Part shown: positions 45,091 through 53,293 of the stretch, piece after piece | Layout: the number at the start of each line of letters is the position of its first letter | Position numbering within the stretch: the first letter of the stretch is position 1 | Assembly (NCBI GenBank): GCA_029260035.1 | Contig: JAJDEA010000130.1 | Location: 1-64,000, forward strand | Source of the DNA: Phycisphaerae bacterium | GTDB taxonomy: Bacteria; Planctomycetota; Phycisphaerae; UBA1845 | Direction of reading: 5' to 3' | Length of the DNA: 64,000 nt | Notes under the pieces: model-generated | The model's database searches: none | What the model saw: only the letters and a program-made list of their open reading frames with translations | What the model was told of the DNA's origin: nothing | Translations under genes and position numbers: made by a program

Positions 45091-47334
45091 ATGAAGCCGG
45101 CAATCATTGCGGCAGTGGCTGCGTTGTTCATAGTGGTTTCGCCATCGCGCGCACAAACAGAGAATTCAACCGCCTCCGTCGATGCGACGTCACGACGTGC
45201 GCTCGCTCAACGATCGCCATCCAGCCCGAAGGCCTATTCGCCAACAGCCAACCGTCGCACTCAACAGCGCCGGGAGCGCGACACCATCGATCGCATTCCG
45301 TTGCGCAGTGAACTGATCAATCGGCCCTCGTCTCCGCAGCAAGTGTCCACAGAATTGACCGTATCCGCAAGCACCTCATCTCCGCTGGCTGGCGTCACAG
45401 GTAGTGATAATTGCGCCACCGCTTCGCCCATCGCCGGCGTCGGATCGTTCATGTTCGATACCACCAACGCGACCGGGGACCTTTGCATGGACGGGGTCAC
45501 CAACGGCTGCCCAGAGCACATAGCTGCGGAACCAAACGGCTGTTTTGACAGCAACTTGACAACACTTGGCACGATACCGAACGATGTGTGGTTTTGCTGG
45601 ACCGCCCCCTGCGACGGCGCAGTCCAAATCGACAACTGTGGCGGCACAGTAGACACACGGCTTGCGGTCTACCAGGGTTGTGGATGCCCCGTGTCCGACG
45701 CAACCTTACTCCGATGCGACGACGACGCCGAAGTTTGCGGCCTGCAATCGCAAGTATCCTTTCTGGCAGTGAGCGAACAACAATATATGATTCGAATCGG
45801 CGCCTCACCAGCGTGCCTGTTGGGTGGCGTTTGTATTGGCACCGACTCGTTCACCATCGCTTGCCAGGGCGCACCGTGTCAACAGCCAGTGGAAAACTGT
45901 CAGTCTCTCGACATTGGATTAGGCGCCACACGAAGCGACAAGGTGACTGTTATAACTGCAGATAATTTCACGCCAGCGGCAGATTCAAGTTTAACCGACG
46001 TATGCTGGTACGGCAGCTACGCCAGCGACGAGCCGGTGCCGGACGCTTTTGAAATAACGTACTATGCTGATGCCAACGGAATACCGGATTCAACGACGAT
46101 AATCGGCGGACCTTTCCTTCAATCCGCTGGCGCATTGAGCGTCAGCGGGCCGGTCCTTGTGGATGATCGCGCGTTTCCCGTTTTTGAATACAGCGCAACC
46201 CACGCCCCCGTGCCGGTCACGGGCAATCAGTGCTATTGGATAGGGATTGTCAATCCAGCCGACCGCGTCCAGGAATGGTTTTGGCAGCGTGGGGTTGGAG
46301 GCAACGGCACGTTCTTGCAGGACGGAAAAGTCGGGGTGCTGCCGGACGGTTTCGACACCGATGACATTCGATTTGGCGACATGGCGTTTTGCCTGAACGA
46401 AACACTGGGCGACGCTTCCGTCTGTCCACCTCCCCAGAATCCAACGTGTACAACTGCCACGAATGACTGCTGCATCGAAGACCTGGCTGGCGCGACGGGA
46501 TGCAACGACGATCTCTGCTGCAGGAATGTCTGTCTGTGTGACGATTTCTGCTGCACAGTCGCATGGGATAGTGGCTGCGCGGGCATGGGAGCCTCTACCA
46601 CGAGAAGTTGTACCGGCACCGCTATTTCTTGCGATACGGATGCCGACTGCATGACCTGCAATCTGTCTGGAATAACCTGCGACACATCAGCGGAGTGTCC
46701 TGCGGGCGAAACCTGTCAGATGATCGAAACATGCCAGGGATGTGGCGCCGCCGTCCTTTGCGAGGACACCTGCTTCAGTTGTCCGAATGTGACAATTGAC
46801 TGGATTGATCCGCCCAAGGATGTTGTGGATGCTCGCGCTGCGCGAGACATCAATCAACCAACGTTGCGTTTAGGCATCGACACAATTACCGTCGGAGCAA
46901 CCGGCGCCGTGGACAACCTCGGCTGTTGGTCTCTTTGCGAAACAAGCAGTGAAGGCGTACCTAATGACATAACGGCTGTTGTGGACAATCTCGACGGGAC
47001 GTTCACGGTCTCGCTCGTTCGCCCGATCACACCCGGCGCCGTAACGAGAGTCACTTATACATCTGACAACGACTCGACACAGGAAACTTCGTTGGTTTCG
47101 CACCCAGCTAACGTAACCGCCAACTCCGCCGCGACGCCTCAAGACATCACACAGATGATTAACTTCTGTTTTAACGGCGTGGGCGTTCCGCCTTTTGGTC
47201 TCTACAGTTGCGACCTCAATCACTCCGCGCTAACTACCCCGCAGGATATCACTACGTTAATTAACCTTCTTAACGGAGCAGGATCGTATTCTTCGTGGAA
47301 CAGTACTCCCCTGCCCGCAGGTCCCTGCCCATAG
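45091..47334 (+). CDS. large secreted Cys-rich protein with dockerin-like C-terminus
   Basis: A 747-residue exported protein. ATG 45091 has GGGAGGG upstream and opens a Sec signal peptide (MKPAIIAAVAALFIVVSPSRA). A beta-rich Cys domain (about 100-260, NDVWFCWTAPCDGAVQIDNC, RLAVYQGCGCP) recurs in planctomycete surface proteins. A second domain (about 265-450) precedes a dense Cys block (about 455-580, NDCCIEDLAGATGCNDDLCC) that must rely on disulphides. The end holds two TPQDIT repeats with a CDLNHSALTTPQDI loop, like a type I dockerin, probably an attachment or sorting module. Likely a cell-surface or extracellular protein; ligand unknown. Confidence 0.8.
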   Translation: MKPAIIAAVAALFIVVSPSRAQTENSTASVDATSRRALAQRSPSSPKAYSPTANRRTQQRRERDTIDRIPLRSELINRPSSPQQVSTELTVSASTSSPLAGVTGSDNCATASPIAGVGSFMFDTTNATGDLCMDGVTNGCPEHIAAEPNGCFDSNLTTLGTIPNDVWFCWTAPCDGAVQIDNCGGTVDTRLAVYQGCGCPVSDATLLRCDDDAEVCGLQSQVSFLAVSEQQYMIRIGASPACLLGGVCIGTDSFTIACQGAPCQQPVENCQSLDIGLGATRSDKVTVITADNFTPAADSSLTDVCWYGSYASDEPVPDAFEITYYADANGIPDSTTIIGGPFLQSAGALSVSGPVLVDDRAFPVFEYSATHAPVPVTGNQCYWIGIVNPADRVQEWFWQRGVGGNGTFLQDGKVGVLPDGFDTDDIRFGDMAFCLNETLGDASVCPPPQNPTCTTATNDCCIEDLAGATGCNDDLCCRNVCLCDDFCCTVAWDSGCAGMGASTTRSCTGTAISCDTDADCMTCNLSGITCDTSAECPAGETCQMIETCQGCGAAVLCEDTCFSCPNVTIDWIDPPKDVVDARAARDINQPTLRLGIDTITVGATGAVDNLGCWSLCETSSEGVPNDITAVVDNLDGTFTVSLVRPITPGAVTRVTYTSDNDSTQETSLVSHPANVTANSAATPQDITQMINFCFNGVGVPPFGLYSCDLNHSALTTPQDITTLINLLNGAGSYSSWNSTPLPAGPCP

Positions 47335-47350
47335 CTGATTCATCGCGCCG

Positions 47351-48514
47351 CTAAGCTACTTTTGCACAGACTTTGTTCGCGGCGTCGGTGAGGTCTTCGG
47401 CCGGGATGAGTGCGGCGATATTTGCCTCGGCCAAGAGCTTGCGTGCGCGTTCGACGTTGGTTCCTTCGAGCCGAACGACGACGGGTATGTCAAAGCCGAT
47501 CTCATTCGCAGCTGCGATAAGCGCTTCGGCAATGGTGTCACACTTGGCAATTCCGCCAAAGATATTGACCAAAATCCCTTTGACGTTCTTGTCGGAGAGA
47601 ATGATACGGAACGCTTCAATTGCGGCTTCCGAAGTAACCGACCCGCCAACGTCGAGAAAATTAGCCGGGTCTCCGCCATGCAGTTTGATAATGTCCATCG
47701 TCGCCATCGCGAGACCAGCGCCGTTAACCAGGCACCCGATGTTGCCATCGAGCGGGATGTAGGAAAGATTGTGGTCATTCGCACGAAGTTCCATTTCATT
47801 CTCTTCGCTCGGGTCGAACATTTCCTGCAACTTCTTGTGCCTGAATACGGCGTTGTCGTCGAAGTTCATCTTGGCGTCGATAGCCAGGACCTCGCCAGCT
47901 TTGGTGCGAACAAGTGGATTAATCTCCGCTAGCGCGCAATCATATTTGTAGAATACGCTTACCAAACCCCGAATGACTCGGCCCGCCGCCTTAGCCTGCG
48001 CTTTGTCCGTAAAACCAAGCGCCGCGACGAGTTGCGTCGTTTGAAACCCCTGCAATCCGAGATGCGGATGCAGCCAACGTTTGTGAATCGCGCCGGGGTT
48101 TTCCTTGGCGACGACTTCAATCTCGACGCCACCTTCGCGTGACACCATCACGACCGGACACCGGCGCGCACGGTCCATGACCACCGCGATGTAATATTCA
48201 CTCTCAATGTCAACGGCTGCCGCGATGAGGAGTTTCTTAACCTCAATTCCTTCTGCCCCCGTTTGCACGGACACCATTCGATTGGAGAGCATAAACTTCG
48301 CCGCTTCGCGCACCTCGTCAACCGTATTGCAAAGTTTGACAAAACCCGCTTTGCCCCGCCCGCCGGCAAAGACCTGGGCTTTAACAACAACTTGACCTTT
48401 GATTGTCTCAAAGGCATCGACGGCAGCAGCCGCGGTTTCAACCACATGCGAAGGGGGCACCGGTACGCCCGCATCAACGAGCAACTCGCGAGCCTGGTAT
48501 TCGTGAACTTTCAT
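47351..48514 (-). CDS. sucC: succinyl-CoA ligase beta subunit
   Basis: A 387-residue SucC, the ATP-grasp subunit of the TCA-cycle enzyme that makes ATP or GTP from succinyl-CoA. The typical start MKVHEYQARELLVDAGVPVP, the nucleotide-binding VVKAQVFAGGRGKAG, the DAKMNFDDNA metal site and the signature GGIAKCD are present. The alpha-subunit gene sucD, which usually follows, is absent: downstream lies a convergent unrelated gene 16 bases away. The holoenzyme must therefore use a sucD elsewhere. Confidence 0.96.
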   Translation of the reverse strand: MKVHEYQARELLVDAGVPVPPSHVVETAAAAVDAFETIKGQVVVKAQVFAGGRGKAGFVKLCNTVDEVREAAKFMLSNRMVSVQTGAEGIEVKKLLIAAAVDIESEYYIAVVMDRARRCPVVMVSREGGVEIEVVAKENPGAIHKRWLHPHLGLQGFQTTQLVAALGFTDKAQAKAAGRVIRGLVSVFYKYDCALAEINPLVRTKAGEVLAIDAKMNFDDNAVFRHKKLQEMFDPSEENEMELRANDHNLSYIPLDGNIGCLVNGAGLAMATMDIIKLHGGDPANFLDVGGSVTSEAAIEAFRIILSDKNVKGILVNIFGGIAKCDTIAEALIAAANEIGFDIPVVVRLEGTNVERARKLLAEANIAALIPAEDLTDAANKVCAKVA

Positions 48515-48831
48515 TTGACTTCATCCATGGAGTAATTACGAATCATCCGAAGGGACTCGCTCAGCCAAAACCTTCTTCGGCTGCGATTCCGCACCGTAGG
48601 TATTGTGAGGCATAAGAAAGAAAGGATCAATTGCCGGAAATCAGCGGAACCGAGCACTCGATGGCCATGTTGGCCTGATTGCCGACTTACGGCTAAGATC
48701 AGACCCGATTCGTACTCAAAGCCGTTGCGAAATCGAGCAAGCTCTGTCTTGCTTTCGCGATCGAATCCTGAGTTTCTTGAAATAAATCGTCTCCACGCAG
48801 CGATACCCTGAGTGGACGAGAGCGCATTGGC
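48515..48831. other. divergent intergenic region sucC / DUF6941
   Basis: 317 bases that should carry the sucC promoter and that of the DUF6941 gene. I see no near-consensus promoter on either strand. The only structure is a small minus-strand frame at 48699-48833, listed separately. Confidence 0.4.
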
Positions 48832-48833
48832 AT
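48699..48833 (-). CDS. possible 44-residue small protein upstream of sucC
   Basis: The frame from ATG 48833 encodes an amphipathic, protein-like sequence with SLRGDDLFQETQDSIAKARQ in the middle. There is no clear ribosome binding site, and its start overlaps the divergent DUF6941 start. It may be a small protein, or part of the sucC leader. Confidence 0.2.
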   Translation of the reverse strand: MPMRSRPLRVSLRGDDLFQETQDSIAKARQSLLDFATALSTNRV

Positions 48834-49275
48834 GACCCAGGACACACCACCTCCAGACGTCTTGTCGCTGATTCTATGCGACCAGATCATCACCGATCGC
48901 ATGACCGGCAAACAGTCGCTCATCGGCATGTTCAGTAACGTACACGCTTGGCGGTTTCCAGCATCCCACCACCAGCTTTGCGTGTTCGCCGCGCTAAATG
49001 AGGGTTATGGCGAAACGGAGTTGGTTCTTAGGATCGTCGACTCTGAAGAAGCTCGCCCGCCAATCGTCGAAGGAAAGGGGATTGTGAATTTCAAGACACC
49101 GCGTGCCATTGCCAACTTATCGCTCCAATTCCACGGACTCACTTTTCCTCAGCCTGGAGAATACCGTGTGCAATTATTCTCAAAGGGAGCGCTACTTCGA
49201 GAGACCAAATTGAATCTCACGAAAGTCGATCCGCCCAATAAGCCGCAGGCGCCTCCCTCGGCGACAAGCCAATAG
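48832..49275 (+). CDS. DUF6941 family protein
   Basis: A 147-residue protein of the DUF6941 family, recognised from CDQIITDRMTGKQSLIGMFSN, the FPASHHQLCVFAALNEGYGE strand and GLTFPQPGEYRVQLF. These are compact beta-sandwich proteins of unknown biochemical role, widespread in planctomycetes. No signal peptide, so cytoplasmic. The Pro-rich end is probably flexible. Confidence 0.85.
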   Translation: MTQDTPPPDVLSLILCDQIITDRMTGKQSLIGMFSNVHAWRFPASHHQLCVFAALNEGYGETELVLRIVDSEEARPPIVEGKGIVNFKTPRAIANLSLQFHGLTFPQPGEYRVQLFSKGALLRETKLNLTKVDPPNKPQAPPSATSQ

Positions 49276-49341
49276 TCAACGAGGTTCACCGCCTTTCCAT
49301 CACTTGCGGGCAGGCCAATTCTCACGACAGGAGACTCGAAA

Positions 49342-50361
49342 ATGTGCGCACGGAAGAAGATTTCCCTTTCAATCTTTGGAAGCATCCTTGTTTTGGTGCC
49401 TGCCATCTTACAGGCGGACGAGTCTGACGCGGTCGTCTCCAGGCGCCCCGTAAACACCTACTCGATCGTCGCTCGTGATACGAAAACCGGCGAGCTTGGT
49501 GTCGCGGTTCAGTCTCACTGGTTCTCAGTTGGAAGTGTCGTACCTTGGGCAGAGGCGGGCGTTGGCGCGGTGGCTACCCAATCACTCGTTGACCCTGCGT
49601 ATGGCCCTCTCGGGCTGGAGTTCATGCGACTCGGGCGAAGCGCACCGGATGCGCTGAAAGCCGTCCTGGCGAGCGACGCAGGTCGCGACGTTCGGCAGGT
49701 TGCCATGATCGACGCATCGGGCCAGGTTTCGACTCATACCGGAAGCAAATGCATTGCCGAGGCGGGGCACATCATTGATGCAGATTTGCAGTTTTCAGTT
49801 CAGGCCAATCTCATGGCGAATGATCAGGTTTGGCCTGCCATGGCGAAAGCATACCGTGAATCGGACGGAGACTTGGCCTCTCGGATGGTCGCAGCGCTCG
49901 AGGCGGCGCAAGATGCTGGCGGCGACATTCGAGGCAAGCAGTCGGCTGCTCTCATCGTTGTAGCCGGGAAACCGTCGGGAAAACCTTGGGCAGATCGGCT
50001 GTTCGACATTCGCATCGAGGACCATCCACGCCCGATCCAAGAACTAAAACGGCTCGTTCAATTGCAGAGAGCCTACCGGCATATGAACGCGGGAGATTTG
50101 GCCATCGAACACGGACAATTCGATGTCGCAACGCGCGAATACGCCGCAGCTGTGAAGTTGGCACCCCATATTGTTGAGATTCCGTTTTGGCAGGCGGTGA
50201 CGCTCGCAAGCAGCGATCAACTGGATGATGCATTGCCGATTTTCAGAGAGGTTTTTGAACGCGAGCCGGTATGGGCGAAACTCGTCCCAAAACTTGTTGC
50301 TTCGGGGCTGTTACCAGACGACAAGAAAATGATTGCCGCCATCTTGTCTCAACAAAAATAA
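49342..50361 (+). CDS. exported DUF1028 (Ntn-hydrolase-like) protein with C-terminal repeat region
   Basis: A 339-residue protein with a signal peptide (about 1-25). DUF1028 (about 36-240) has an Ntn-hydrolase-like fold; conserved features are TYSIVARDTKTGELGVAVQS, VGAVATQSLVDPAYGPLGL and SVQANLMAND. Its substrate is not known. Residues about 240-339 look like TPR-type helices (EHGQFDVATREYAAAVKLAP), where homologues often have a peptidoglycan-binding domain instead. ATG 49342 has AGGAGA upstream. It lies 66 bases after the DUF6941 gene on the same strand. Confidence 0.85.
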   Translation: MCARKKISLSIFGSILVLVPAILQADESDAVVSRRPVNTYSIVARDTKTGELGVAVQSHWFSVGSVVPWAEAGVGAVATQSLVDPAYGPLGLEFMRLGRSAPDALKAVLASDAGRDVRQVAMIDASGQVSTHTGSKCIAEAGHIIDADLQFSVQANLMANDQVWPAMAKAYRESDGDLASRMVAALEAAQDAGGDIRGKQSAALIVVAGKPSGKPWADRLFDIRIEDHPRPIQELKRLVQLQRAYRHMNAGDLAIEHGQFDVATREYAAAVKLAPHIVEIPFWQAVTLASSDQLDDALPIFREVFEREPVWAKLVPKLVASGLLPDDKKMIAAILSQQK

Positions 50362-50408
50362 TAGCCGGACATCTCAAACGTCGCGGGGATATTCGGCGTT
50401 GAAGAGGC

Positions 50409-50900
50409 TCAGCTCTCGTCTATTCCGTAAAACTTGAGTTCATCGGTAGATGTATCCAACGTAGCGACGGTTTTTCGTGCGGCGCGATGCAACGCACCGG
50501 GATTAATAATGCGAACACCGTTGATCGTGTGGTCATTGGCGATGTGCGTATGGCCGTGGCAAATATAGTCAACCTCAAGTTCATACGGCGCGCGGTCAAA
50601 CCCCGGCTCATGCCCATGGAAAACGGCTATACGTTTGCTGTTCAGTTCTACAATTGTCGGAATCTCATGCGGCGTGGAGAAACCGAGAGATTTGGCATAT
50701 GCCTGCAATCCGGCACTCGGAAAGTCGGTGTTTCCCCAAACAAACGTACAAGCTCGCTCAGCAAGCTCAGTAAAAACATTCTCGCCGCCAACGTCGCCGC
50801 AATGAATCAAATGTGACACTTCGAGTTTATCAAAAATGCCAAGCGCCTGCCTAACGGCCAAGTGTTTGTTGTGACTATCGGAGAGAATACCTACGAGCAT
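50409..50900 (-). CDS. YfcE/MJ0936-type metallophosphoesterase
   Basis: A 163-residue phosphodiesterase of the YfcE/MJ0936 family. The five metal-binding motifs are visible: SDSH (Asp8, His10), GDVGG (Asp36), GNTD (Asn57), HGHE and CHGHTH. Such enzymes hydrolyse phosphodiesters in vitro; the cellular substrate is uncertain. ATG 50900 has GAGG upstream. A tiny frame with its own ribosome binding site overlaps the start. Confidence 0.93.
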   Translation of the reverse strand: MLVGILSDSHNKHLAVRQALGIFDKLEVSHLIHCGDVGGENVFTELAERACTFVWGNTDFPSAGLQAYAKSLGFSTPHEIPTIVELNSKRIAVFHGHEPGFDRAPYELEVDYICHGHTHIANDHTINGVRIINPGALHRAARKTVATLDTSTDELKFYGIDES

Positions 50901-50917
50901 GTTTTCCTCTTGTTCAT
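50891..50917 (-). CDS. possible 8-residue peptide overlapping the phosphoesterase start
   Basis: ATG 50917, nine bases after AGGAG, opens MNKRKTCS and stops at TAG inside the phosphoesterase, out of frame with it. The peptide contains the phosphoesterase's own GAGG site. This could couple the two starts; it could equally be chance. Confidence 0.2.
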   Translation of the reverse strand: MNKRKTCS

Positions 50918-51146
50918 AGGTGTATTCTCCTGTTTCTGCGAATAACCGAACTCAGGGTCTCTGGAAGAACAGTATCGAAAAACGAACCGCTCAACTTGAG
51001 CGTGCGAAGGTGGCACAACACCTCAACCTCAATCCGCATCATATGGTGAGTACACGACTGTGAAGTGTCAAGATTAACGAAGCGCTGGCGGAAAAAAGCG
51101 GAAACGAGTTAGTTGGCACATGAACCAACAAGTGCAGATATGAATG

Positions 51147-51539
51147 CTAAAGGAAAACTGGCTGATCGAACCGGACTCCCACACCAAGGCTTGTCGAATC
51201 CGCTTCAACAATGGGTCCGGTACGGACTACGGTTGCAAACCAGCCGTCGACTTCAGGAATGCTTGAATCCTGGCTCGCTTCCTCCTGAGAAGAGACCAAC
51301 TCAAAACGTTGGCCTACCGTCAGCCCCGAATCGATCGGTGCATGGAGAAAAAGTCCGCCCTCGCTGATATTCCGCACGGTGCATCCGCCCACATCATTGC
51401 AGCCGCTTCCAACCATCTTGACGCCGAGAGCTAGACCTCCGCGCATATGGCAACGACGCTCATCGAATCCGATCGAATCGGCTGATGCGGTGCCTGACTC
51501 GATAACCTGTTGAGAAAACGGAACGGTCGTGGTTGGCAT
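51147..51539 (-). CDS. PilZ domain protein
   Basis: A 130-residue protein with a PilZ domain, the receptor for cyclic di-GMP: the RxxxR motif is RRCHMR (about 46-51) and the D/NxSxxG motif is NISEGG, followed by TVVRTGPI and GVGVRFDQP strands. Single-domain PilZ proteins usually act by binding a partner involved in motility or surface growth. ATG 51539 has GAGGG upstream; the frame is open to TTG 51605, which has no such site. It lies 189 bases downstream of pyrC. Confidence 0.85.
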   Translation of the reverse strand: MPTTTVPFSQQVIESGTASADSIGFDERRCHMRGGLALGVKMVGSGCNDVGGCTVRNISEGGLFLHAPIDSGLTVGQRFELVSSQEEASQDSSIPEVDGWFATVVRTGPIVEADSTSLGVGVRFDQPVFL

Positions 51540-51728
51540 GCTTGGGCCCTCAAAGGGAACCTTGGCGAAAAATCGACCCGTCGAACTGCACGCAATCGAA
51601 TTCAAACGTACTCAGCACAGAGTACTCTCGCTGGGGCTGTGAGTTCACAGTATACAGTGGGACACGCAAAGGTCAACCGAAGGCCGCGCGCTCATCGCTT
51701 TCGCACACCTTCAGTTCGACCGATCTTA

Positions 51729-53033
51729 TCAGCGTATCCTCTCGCTCAAGACACCAAACGAGTCAACGATCCTGGTTCCGCGAATCGTCCCCAAAGACCT
51801 CGCGCCTAATTCCCAGCCCTGAAATGGCGTGTTTGAGGATTTCGAATGGAACTTTGAAGCATCTACATTCCAGGTGCAATCCGGATCGACAACCGTCAGA
51901 TTGGCTTTGGCTCCCGGCCTGATACCCGTACAAGCCCTACCAAGAACCAACGCCGGGCCGGTGGTGAACCACGAAATCAACCTACTCCAATCCGCTTGTC
52001 CTGAATCGACCATCGCGCGGGCGGATAGTCCCAACGCAGTCTCCAGCCCAACAAGACCCGGTGGCGCCTTGAGAAAACCCACCGCCTTTTCTTCAGATGT
52101 GTGCGGAGCATGGTCGGTTGCGATACAGTCAATCGTGCCATCAATCAGCCCTGCCAGGCAAGCATCCGCATCTTCTTTCTCTCTGAGCGGCGGGTGCATC
52201 TTGGTGAGCGGATCGCGCTCAGCACAGGCTTCGTGAGTAAGCAGCAGATGATGAGGGCAAACCTCAGCCGTCACCGGCAAACCTTCGGCTTTGGCTGCTC
52301 GGACCAGCTCAACGGCTTTCGCAGTCGAAACGTGTGCAACATGATATCGACCGCTCGACGCGCGACACAGGTCAATGTCTCGCTCGATCATCGCCTCCTC
52401 CGAGCGCGGATCAAGCCCAGGCAGGCCCAGCTTTTCCGACACAGCACCCAGGTGCATCACGCCCCCCGCGGAAATCGCCTTGTACTCGCAGTGCTGAATG
52501 AGGACGACTCCCAGTTCGCGCGCCAACTCAAATGCCTGACGCATGACACGATCGTCCTCTACGCCGGTCCCGTCATCGCTAAACGCGACGGCTCCATTTC
52601 GCGACAACTCCCGCAGATCGGCGACGTTGCGACCGCTCCGATTCTCTGTAATCGCAGCAATCGGGCCGACTTCGCAATAGTCGACTTTGCGCGCCTCTTG
52701 CAGCACCCATTCGACTTGCTCGACGGAATCCAACACGGGCTGCGTGTTTGGCATACATGCAACAAACGTAAATCCACCCGCCGCAGCCGCCCGCGATCCC
52801 GTTTCGATCGTTTCCTTTTGTGATTGGCCCGGCTCGCGTAAGTGAACGTGTATATCCAGGAAGCCCGGACATACAATCAGACCAGTAGCGTCAACCGTCT
52901 CAGCGTCCTTCGGATCATCGTCAACAATAATGCCGTGATCCAGCGCGACATTCGTCACTTCATCGCGCCGCGAAATGGGATCAATGACTCGTGCATTTCG
53001 CAGGATGACCGATTCAAGATTCAAAATCTGCAT
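51729..53033 (-). CDS. pyrC: dihydroorotase
   Basis: A 434-residue dihydroorotase of the bacterial class I type, which closes carbamoyl-aspartate to dihydroorotate in pyrimidine synthesis. Zinc-site motifs are DIHVHLREPGQ, GAVAFSDDG, QHCE, YHVAHVST and the catalytic ATDHAPH. It is preceded on the other strand by a YtcJ-type amidohydrolase. No other pyr gene is adjacent. Confidence 0.95.
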   Translation of the reverse strand: MQILNLESVILRNARVIDPISRRDEVTNVALDHGIIVDDDPKDAETVDATGLIVCPGFLDIHVHLREPGQSQKETIETGSRAAAAGGFTFVACMPNTQPVLDSVEQVEWVLQEARKVDYCEVGPIAAITENRSGRNVADLRELSRNGAVAFSDDGTGVEDDRVMRQAFELARELGVVLIQHCEYKAISAGGVMHLGAVSEKLGLPGLDPRSEEAMIERDIDLCRASSGRYHVAHVSTAKAVELVRAAKAEGLPVTAEVCPHHLLLTHEACAERDPLTKMHPPLREKEDADACLAGLIDGTIDCIATDHAPHTSEEKAVGFLKAPPGLVGLETALGLSARAMVDSGQADWSRLISWFTTGPALVLGRACTGIRPGAKANLTVVDPDCTWNVDASKFHSKSSNTPFQGWELGARSLGTIRGTRIVDSFGVLSERIR

Positions 53034-53119
53034 GACTCATTCTTCTTGTCAGACGGCTTAGCTAGCCCCTCAATACTGATTTCAAGACCAGCGTACCAGA
53101 CATTCTTCGCATACTCGCT

Positions 53120-53136
53120 CTCTTCCTAAGGAAGAG
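53120..53136. repeat. perfect 7-base inverted repeat in the pyrC / amidohydrolase gap
   Basis: CTCTTCC-TAA-GGAAGAG forms a 17-base dyad 87 bases before pyrC. It could be an operator or an RNA hairpin in one of the two leaders. Confidence 0.3.
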
Positions 53137-53293
53137 TCGTTGTGAACAAGCTGGGAAAAATCCAAACTCAGTGATAGTATACGGAAACTCGAAAGCGCCA
53201 CCACACGCGAAGTCAGAAAGCGAGTTGCCAAGCGATGCAATCGTACAGCACTTGCTCTCTCACCCATGCCAGGCCTCTAAAAGGAAGTTTTCC

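Noticed and set aside
51540..51605. N-terminal extension of the PilZ protein to TTG 51605
   Set aside because: The TTG lacks a ribosome binding site while ATG 51539 has GAGGG, and the extra residues add no domain.
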